Below, piece after piece: positions 57,059-64,000 of a stretch of DNA of 64,000 nucleotides (the stretch's first letter is position 1; every line of letters begins with the position of its first letter). Where the stretch lies: the NCBI GenBank assembly GCA_963855995.1, contig OY979729.1, positions 11,674,115 through 11,738,114 of the forward strand, in the 5' to 3' direction. Below the pieces are notes generated by a model. It did no database searches. It worked only from the letters and a program-made list of their open reading frames with translations, and was not told the DNA's origin. Both the position numbers and the translations under genes were made by a program. This DNA is from Muricea muricata (Eukaryota > Cnidaria > Anthozoa > Malacalcyonacea > Plexauridae).

Positions 57059-60000
57059 TTAGGATATAACACATTTTTCGCCACCACACTGGCACGTAGT
57101 TTTGCCGTCTGCCAACTCCTCCATACTTGCACCATACGCTGGCGTATTGTTCATTGTCGCTGCCGTATTTTTTGACTTTTTCTTACTGCGCTTCGACTTT
57201 TTCGACGCTTTTTGGCCGTTCGGACTTTTATCTTCTTCCGCGGGTTTTTGATGTGGGGTTGTCGCTTTTTGACTCCTCAACTCGCTCATATCGTCCGACA
57301 AGTTAATCTCGTCAAAATCACTAAGTCTGTATTCCTTTCGCTCCTTCGGCTCAGGCCGTTTTCCGTTCTCCTTTTCCATCCGACCAGCGGCGCTTTCCGA
57401 GCGCTTCAGTCCAGGCTCCCTTGCGGTCAAATTTTGCCGCGAGCTCGGCAGGGAGCGGTTATTCGAGCACAAACTTAACGTGGATCCACGCGAGTTTTTC
57501 CCGCTTCTGTTCATCCAACTCGAGGTATACACGTATACGGGTCGTTCGCCATCGCTCGTCAACTGCTCCTTGCTCGCCTGCCTCGATCCAGGCAGACTGC
57601 GCGAGCTCAAAGTTCTGCGCGTCATAGCATTGCCGCTTAACTTTGGACTTGCTTTAAGTTTGGCTAACGTTTCGTTCAGTAATTCTGTTGTCTGATCTTG
57701 CGAGATCGTCGACCTGTCCGTGATTCTGTCCCAGATTGTCGGTGAGGATGCTTTGCGGCCTGGGTTTTCTAAAGTTGGCGAAACCTGATTGGATGTTGAG
57801 TTGATTTTCCCGCCAAAGTCCCCGACCTCGTTCTCAGGATTCTTCGTGTATTTTCCCGCACTTTCTTCCAACTCGTTCCCAGTTTTCTTGGATTTTCCCG
57901 CGCTTTCATCCGACTCTTTCCGATTTCGACTTTCGGCTTCTTTCATAATTAAACTCTGAATGACTTTCAACTTATCCAAAGCTTCGTTCGTGTTCATAAG
58001 TTTCACACTGGGTCTCCTATCATCCCCAAGATCCCCAAGTTCTTCGTCGTCTGAGAAATTTGGTGGGCTCAACTCCGTCCCAGTGTCGTCCCATTCTAAC
58101 GATAACGCGGTTTTTATGTCCTCAGACGGTTTGGTATTTTGAGCGAACTTTTTATCGCGGGAAAGTGCTAAGAGCGGACTATGACCACCCTTGGGTCCTG
58201 TCAAGGTCTTGCTTTCGAGTGGCAGAGACTCGTTTACTGTATTTTCCGAGCTTTTTAAGCTTTCTAAACGGTTTAAGCCATTCCTTTCAGTCTTGTTTGG
58301 TAACGGGAATACCATGCGAGATTGATCTCCAATCGGCGATTTGCTACCTACGGTATTCGCTTCCTTATCTGAGTCTTGAGGCGACAGATTAGGAATTTTC
58401 ACTGTTCCTTCAGGCTTATGTTTCAAAGCTTCGAGATTTAACTTCTTGTCGTGGCTGTCTGCAAATGACGCCATTGCGACCAATGGTTGTTCACGTGGCA
58501 TGTCCGTGTCTTCTTTCTGCTTAGCATGATGTTTGCACATGACCAGACTCTTCCTTGGGCTGATAAATGTTGGATATTGCCTGAATCCCGGACCATTCTC
58601 GACTTCGAGATCTTCACCATCTATTATACTCTGTTCCATCCTACATTGCATGCAGTTATCAGATCTTCTAGGGGGGTCCTCCTGTTCTGCCACCCCCTCG
58701 TTGTCGAGCTGCCCCACCTCATCAGGCTGACCTAAATCTGGTTCCAGCCTACCTGAAACCTCCCTCATGCCTCCACTCTTCTCCAGCGGACCTCCTACTA
58801 AAGAAGCCCCGTGCACTGAGGAGCCAAACTTGTCGAACGCTGCAATATCCTTAGCTTGCCCCACATCTTGGGGTGGCCTAGCACACTCGGACCCATTAAA
58901 AGCTTTAGCCTGTTTTGTACTTCCTGACTTCTCACCCTCACCTCCTGTCGAAGTAACATCTTCATTCAAAGTACTTTCTTTACTTGACAATTCATCGACA
59001 TTCACTCTCTGGGCGTCCACAGACGAGAACACTTGCTTATTTTCAAAGTCATTTGTGTTCAATAGCTTCGACAAACGTGGCGGTTTCCGTGGTGATGGTT
59101 TAGTCTTTCTTCCTCCAGTTTCCGAAACATTTTCTGATGATTTGCTCGTTATCTTTTCCAAGCCAACTAAAGCTTGCATTTCGGGCTCATTTTTTGTCTC
59201 CACCCCCTTCTGCAAAAGGACCTTGTTCTCCTCCTGCTTACCATGACTCACTGAAGTTTCTATCGATTGCTTTTTATTCAAATTATCTTGCTGCTTTCTA
59301 TTGGAAACATCGTCTGCTGCTTTAATACCAGCATCACTATCTTTATTTTCGTCTTCGTTCGTTGTCACTGTCGAATGTTTCAGCGTTTTTTCGTTACCTT
59401 TGCAGGAAACATTTTGAACAGTCGGCAAAATCAAATCATCAACTTTTGTCGAAGACCCATACTCTTGTTTTTGAACTGCAGGTTTTTGTAAACTTTTATT
59501 GACATTCTGCATCAAAGCCTTTCCATCACTGCCGCTATTGCTTTGTATTTCCTTTGACTCAACTTTCTCACGTGACTCAGGTTTTGACGTTATGAAACCG
59601 TTATTAGCTTCCAGGCTACTTGCAATGTTTTCTCTGTTCGATGTTGCTTTCACACGACTTTTTGTACTTTTATCGATATTATCAGCTTTCTTCGCTTCTA
59701 AATTGATTTCTAGGGACTTCTCACAAACGCTGATATTATCAGTTCCTGAACAAACTGTTTTGTTTTCTGTTTTAACTGATATTTTTATATCTTTCTCGTT
59801 GCTTTTTTCTGACTCCATTTCAAGCTTATCCTGTGCTGCGTTCAACGACAACTCTTTCGAATTCAGAGCTGTAGTTTTGGTCTGCTTCAAATCTGTCTTC
59901 GGTTTGGTTTCGTCACTGACCGGACCATCTCGGCTTGACTTCGCTGCACTTCGACTCTTCGCCGACATTCGGGGGATTTTCGACTTCGAGTTTTCGCGGG

Positions 60001-61349
60001 AAAGTGTAAATTCGTTCCCAGTTTCTGTAACTGGTGTGTCTTCTTTACTGCTGACCGAATCCGTATCGCCGTAGCCCGAATCACTTCGTTGTAGGGTACA
60101 TGAAGTGCTTGCCAACTCTGCTGGACCAGCGGACAGTTCTCTGCGGGCACACGGAACATTTGTTTTGTTGTCTGTCAAAGATGTTGTTTTGGGTTTCGTT
60201 ACTTGGCTTGCTTTAGCTGCTTTTGTTTCATTTTCTGTGTTAGAGTTGTTCCTCGTTTTTACTGAGGGTTTTGCATTGTTGCTTCTTGGTATGCTGGATA
60301 TTCGCGGGAGTTTAGATTTAGCGACGTCATTTCTACCAACACGTAACTCATCCCCTGTCCCTTCGCGTTTCAACGTGAATTTCTCAGCATGCAATGCGCT
60401 CTCGTTTTCTTTGTCAATATTTTGGTTTTGTTCTGTAGATTTACTCGTTTCATTACCCCGAGTATCGCCCCCTACTTGTTTAGTAGCTGGTATCTTTGAA
60501 CCCCCAGAATGCTGTTGGGTCTTCTTTCCAACTTTCGTAGGAATACCGCAGAGCGCACTTTGTTTGGATATCACTGGCTCAGACAGTTCCTTTGTTTCAG
60601 TGGAAGTTTGTTTACTTGAATTTGTAGGAATACCGCTGGTTTTGGTGTCTGCCGTTGCAGTTCGTTTAATAACAGTAGGCTCTTTACCAGACCTCTCACG
60701 GTTGGCTACGTTAGAGTTGACGTCAGCACGTTTCAGTGGAATGCGGGAGGTTTGAGGGAGTTGAGTTGCTACTCCCCGGGGTACTGGTTTTCTAGGTATT
60801 TTAGACGCTACCGCAGTATTACATGTACGCGGTTGACTAGTCAGATCTGACGTACTTGAAGTTGATTCTTGTTGACTGGTCGTGGAACCACGCGTGTCGT
60901 TAGCTTGTCCACGCGGGACACAACTTCCTGTACCTCGTGTAAAACTGTTTGCTCGTTTCATCACGGTCGGTCTCTTTGCGGTCACAGGCAAACGCGAGCT
61001 AGTACTTCGTGTTATGGGTTTGCGTGTTTTAGAAAACGTTCCCGAGTTCGTTCTAGTTCTTTCGCGGTGCTCCGCTTCGCTGCTGCACTCGCTGAGGTCG
61101 GAGATCGAGGAATACTCGTCGGAATCCGGTAGACTTTCGGGAACGGCCGTAAACGATCGTCGTAGACTTTCGCGGCTTAAGGAACGTCGTTTTTCGGTGG
61201 TGTCTGGTTTCGTTGGACGGGTTGTAGCAGTGGGAGGTATGAACATATATTCAATAGCACCGGGAGAACCTCCAAAGATAGCGGAAGTGTTAGGCCGGGT
61301 TGGTTGTACCGGGACTGGAACACCGGTGATAGGATTGTACCTTCCACTA
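57059..61349 (-). CDS. Very long exon of a disordered, Ser/Lys-rich protein with polybasic tail and CaaX box (5' end missing)
   Basis: One open exon of 1429 codons. The ATG at 61246 is unlikely to be the real start: the frame stays open for 34 more codons (SGRYNPITGVPVP and TSAIFGGSPGA) up to a good acceptor, TTCCATTTCTAG, at 61351-61350, so at least one 5' exon lies upstream. The protein has no globular domain that I recognise. It opens with Ser/Arg/Pro-rich basic sequence (about the first 200 residues, like microtubule-associated proteins), continues with Lys/Ser/Glu/Asn-rich disorder, and has one Cys/His patch near the middle (CMQCRMEQS ... MCKHHAKQ). It ends with a polybasic run (KKSKRSKKKSK) and CQCGGEKCVIS. 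CVIS is a CaaX box predicted to be farnesylated; nearby Cys could be palmitoylated. I infer a peripheral membrane or cytoskeletal scaffold. The short words NPITG and IFG recall Jupiter/HN1 proteins, but too weakly to assign. Confidence 0.8.
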
Positions 61350-61696
61350 CTAGAAATGGAAAATAAATTTGCGTGTTAAAAATTTTTCATGTCGAACAAG
61401 ACATCAAAATCAACAAAGAAAAAAGTCTGGTAGTTTGCGCTATTAAACCCAAATTATGGTAAAGTCTTCAATTTTGGACACAATTAACTCTCTGAGTCCT
61501 TAAGCTTTTCCATCTGTGCAAACTTGGCATAGATCTTAGGACATTCTAAAGCCATCACGTGCATGTCAAGCCAACTCTCCACACTCATTGTTTAGCTTGT
61601 CATTATGTTTCTCTTTGTATGCATTTGCATATCCATCTTGACTAAACGACGTAAACAACAAGTAAGATAATAAGTAAGATATTTGATTGAAAGTTA

Positions 61697-61815
61697 TGTC
61701 AGGTAGAAGCGAAACAAAGTTACAACAATAAAAGAAAATGCAACGAAGTTCTGGCCTCTATCGAACCATTCCTTTGTATGTAAGATAGAATCAAAGGAAA
61801 GTTAATAGAGAGAGT
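61697..61815. repeat. Dispersed direct repeat, copy 1
   Basis: Contains GGTAGAAGCGAAACAAAG, AACGAAGTTCTGGCC and CAAAGGAAAGTTA in the same order and orientation as 63627-63745. No TIRs were recognised. Confidence 0.75.
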
Positions 61816-62032
61816 TATCTCGCGGCCATACGAGTTATCAAAGGCGAACAATGCTTCTTGCACGTGGGGCAAAGTGCCAAGGTAAATAAAGTCTTTGTAA
61901 AACACAAATACCAAAAAGGTCGGTAAGCAGGTTTTAACCGTTTTTAATGCATCCCATACTGTACAAAAAAGGACATCGACAAGAGCATTTAAGTACAAAA
62001 TATTGTTGCTGTTGTTTGAAGTTTAGTGGCAA

Positions 62033-62206
62033 TATCTTCTCGGATGAAATACCACAAGAGTTTGTAAAAGAGCCTGATGATTGGAATATAAGCAGAAACC
62101 TTGATGTCTCCGGCAAATGCCCTTTGTCGAGTGTGGCTCTCGTTGGAAAAGCTGCAGAGCAGTTATGCTTTCATTTTCCGTGTAATCGACCCGAACTGGC
62201 CAGAAA
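62033..62206 (+). other. Candidate coding exon on the opposite strand
   Basis: A plus-strand frame reads GNIFSDEIPQEFVKEPDDWN through NRPELARK. It is bordered by an AG-type acceptor (TTGTTTGAAG or the following TTTAG) and a GTAAGA donor. Composition looks coding, but no family match or partner exon was found, and it lies where the giant-exon gene (minus strand) would have its intron. Confidence 0.28.
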
Positions 62207-62309
62207 AGTAAGATCAGAAGAATTTGAAACATTCAAGTTAAAATGCCTTTACAAGCCAAGGACAGTATTAATCTCAAGATTGATGTTGTGCAATTCCATG
62301 TAAGACCGG

Positions 62310-63626
62310 TTGCGCCTTAATGGCAAAAGCTTGTGTTATTATATCGAATTTAGCACAACAGATAAGTTGCATTTAGGGAATGTTACAGATACTGATACCA
62401 TATAAAACCCTGATATTATTTAAAGTACTCTTTTCTTCTAGAACTGTAGGTTCATAAACACTCATTTGATGTCTTGTAAATTGCTGCTGTTTGCTGGAGA
62501 TGAATCGATTGACTCGAAATAAACAGTATTCAATTGTGCAAAATCTCATCGTACACACTTTATGCGGAACTACGTTAATTTTATACATGCTGAAACCATC
62601 AGCCTGTAAAGGATTCTGGAAAAATCTCCGGACCATCTCACAAGTCACAAGTTAGCCGTAATAAACACGTATATACGGTAGATGTATGTTTTTATACCCT
62701 ATAACCTGCCCGTGTTAGTCTTAAAAACAACATAGTATTATAGAAACAATGAAATTACATATAGTCACATTGACCACATACCTGTCTACGAGAACAAAAT
62801 ATAAACAATTTTAAGGAATACACTCATTATAGTTGTCTGTACACATATACATTGTAGCTTTTTTGAGCGTCGTTTCGCTCACTATGTGATGATGAGTCAA
62901 TACCTGTATGTAGATATATAGTCCTAGCTTGTACTTCACACCAGTTTTGCCCCTGTCAGGCTTTGCATGAAGCCGGCAATTATTTACCTTATGATGTTGT
63001 TGTTGTACTTGTTTAAATCAAACAAAATCATCGAGGTCAAAGCAACCAATGGTCGGCGGTTTAATAAAGTACCGCTCTGGGATTGGTTGTGAATGTAGCC
63101 AATCAGGGAGCCCAAAGCTTCAAGAATTTCAGGGCACTGGGGACAATGTGCATAAAGCATTCTGATTGGTTAGAAATATGCGGGGACGAGTATTGGCAGA
63201 AATGCATTTAATTATGGTAGATAGATATTGTCTAAGAATTTGTCTGCTGTACTCATTCGTGAACAAAATTATGCAAACTTTTGAACTGTGAAGAAATTGA
63301 TTTGCTGATGAAAGACTTGAACTACCAGCACAAACTTCATATGTTGTTGAGATATCATTCCCACTAATCCACCAATTCGAGTGTCGTTATGACGCACGGA
63401 ATTGAAAGATAGTGTCAGATAGTGCCAATCATTTGTACTTTACCAACATGTGGGCATTGGCTGTCATGTCTCCTTACGAAGTTTCCCTTTTCGTTTCTTA
63501 ATTTACATACCAGCCACTCTCCTGAAACATGCACTAAAGAAAATGTTCAAATTTCTAATAGCCACTTATATATGCTACAGCTAAAGCTTGCTCGCGTTAC
63601 GATTCATAAAGCTTTACAGAGCTAGG
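62310..63626. other. Probable intron or 5' flank of the giant-exon gene, nothing else recognised
   Basis: AT-rich, with no recognisable exon on the minus strand. Any 5' exon of the gene ending at 57059 must lie here or beyond the window. Confidence 0.35.
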
Positions 63627-63745
63627 TAGAAGCGAAACAAAGGTAAACAATGAAAAGAAAATGGAACGAAGTTCTGGCCAGTATCAAACAATTCCATTGC
63701 ATGTAAGATAGCGTCAAAGGAAAGTTAGAGAATAAAAAGCACACA
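63627..63745. repeat. Dispersed direct repeat, copy 2
   Basis: Same orientation as 61697-61815, clearly related but with many substitutions. The two copies are about 1.93 kb apart. Confidence 0.75.
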
Positions 63746-64000
63746 AAACATCACTACTACACTAACTTCTCGATGAAGCTAAGGTCTGTTTAAATCGTTT
63801 CAAGCAGAGAAAGATCCTATGTTTGTTTGTGTTATTCATCTTTTTATATAGATATAATACAGGCTTTGTAAGTATTATGTTAATTTAATTCGCTCAGGCA
63901 AAAGTACATGTACCTGTCCTTTTCCCTTGTACAGAAAGAGAAACTCGACAAGACCTTGCTAAAATTATGGGAGAAACTATTATTTTTGAAACAAAATATC

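Noticed and set aside
57212-61379. Long plus-strand frames (up to 216 codons) opposite the giant exon
   Set aside because: Ser/Leu/Phe-rich translations are the expected antisense image of a Lys/Ser/Glu-rich exon without stops; the minus-strand frame is far longer and ends in a sensible CaaX box.

Overview
The window looks like nuclear DNA of an animal, most likely a cnidarian and perhaps a stony coral or sea anemone. The signs are AT-rich sequence, genes with GT-AG introns, a cluster of intronless UDP-glycosyltransferase (UGT) genes, a decayed non-LTR retrotransposon of a type common in corals, and a very dense load of small inverted-repeat elements. The organism call is inference from gene and repeat style. 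No bacterial, plasmid or phage feature is present.

Region 1 (1-12405) is one giant inverted repeat. Two arms of about 5.5-6.3 kb, nearly identical where compared, flank a 575 bp loop, and the left arm runs to the window edge. The arms carry a tRNA-derived SINE-like repeat, several hairpins and some exon-like scraps, but no convincing long gene. Three insertions (134, about 230 and about 364 bp) are present only in the left arm. Region 2 (12.4-21.4 kb) has no recognisable gene; it holds several families of short terminal-inverted-repeat elements and a 31-bp minisatellite. Region 3 (21.4-29.3 kb) is a higher-order tandem array: 357-bp units interrupted by six copies of a ~770 bp TA-flanked foldback element in strictly alternating orientation, the whole repeating about every 2.6 kb.

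Region 4 (32.2-34.3 kb) is a two-exon minus-strand gene for a 546-residue, mostly disordered protein with MARCKS-like basic clusters, a PP1-docking motif and a C-terminal CaaX box. Region 5 (38.3-50.9 kb) is the UGT cluster: two genes on the plus strand followed by two on the minus strand, all intronless. All four encode a signal peptide, a C-terminal membrane anchor and a KxKxx ER-retrieval tail, and they share a conserved block just upstream of the start. A dead LINE sits between the two minus-strand genes, and an inverted duplication of flanking DNA ties UGT2 to UGT4.

Region 6 (51.4-54.1 kb) is a second two-exon minus-strand gene, encoding a 795-residue disordered protein with RVSF and SILK PP1-docking motifs; its intron carries the same repeat family as the gene in region 4. 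Region 7 (57.0-61.35 kb) is a very long minus-strand exon of at least 1429 codons for a disordered Ser/Lys-rich protein ending in a polybasic stretch and the CaaX box CVIS. The three non-UGT genes look like membrane- or cytoskeleton-associated, phosphatase-linked scaffold proteins, but none has a family I can name with confidence.
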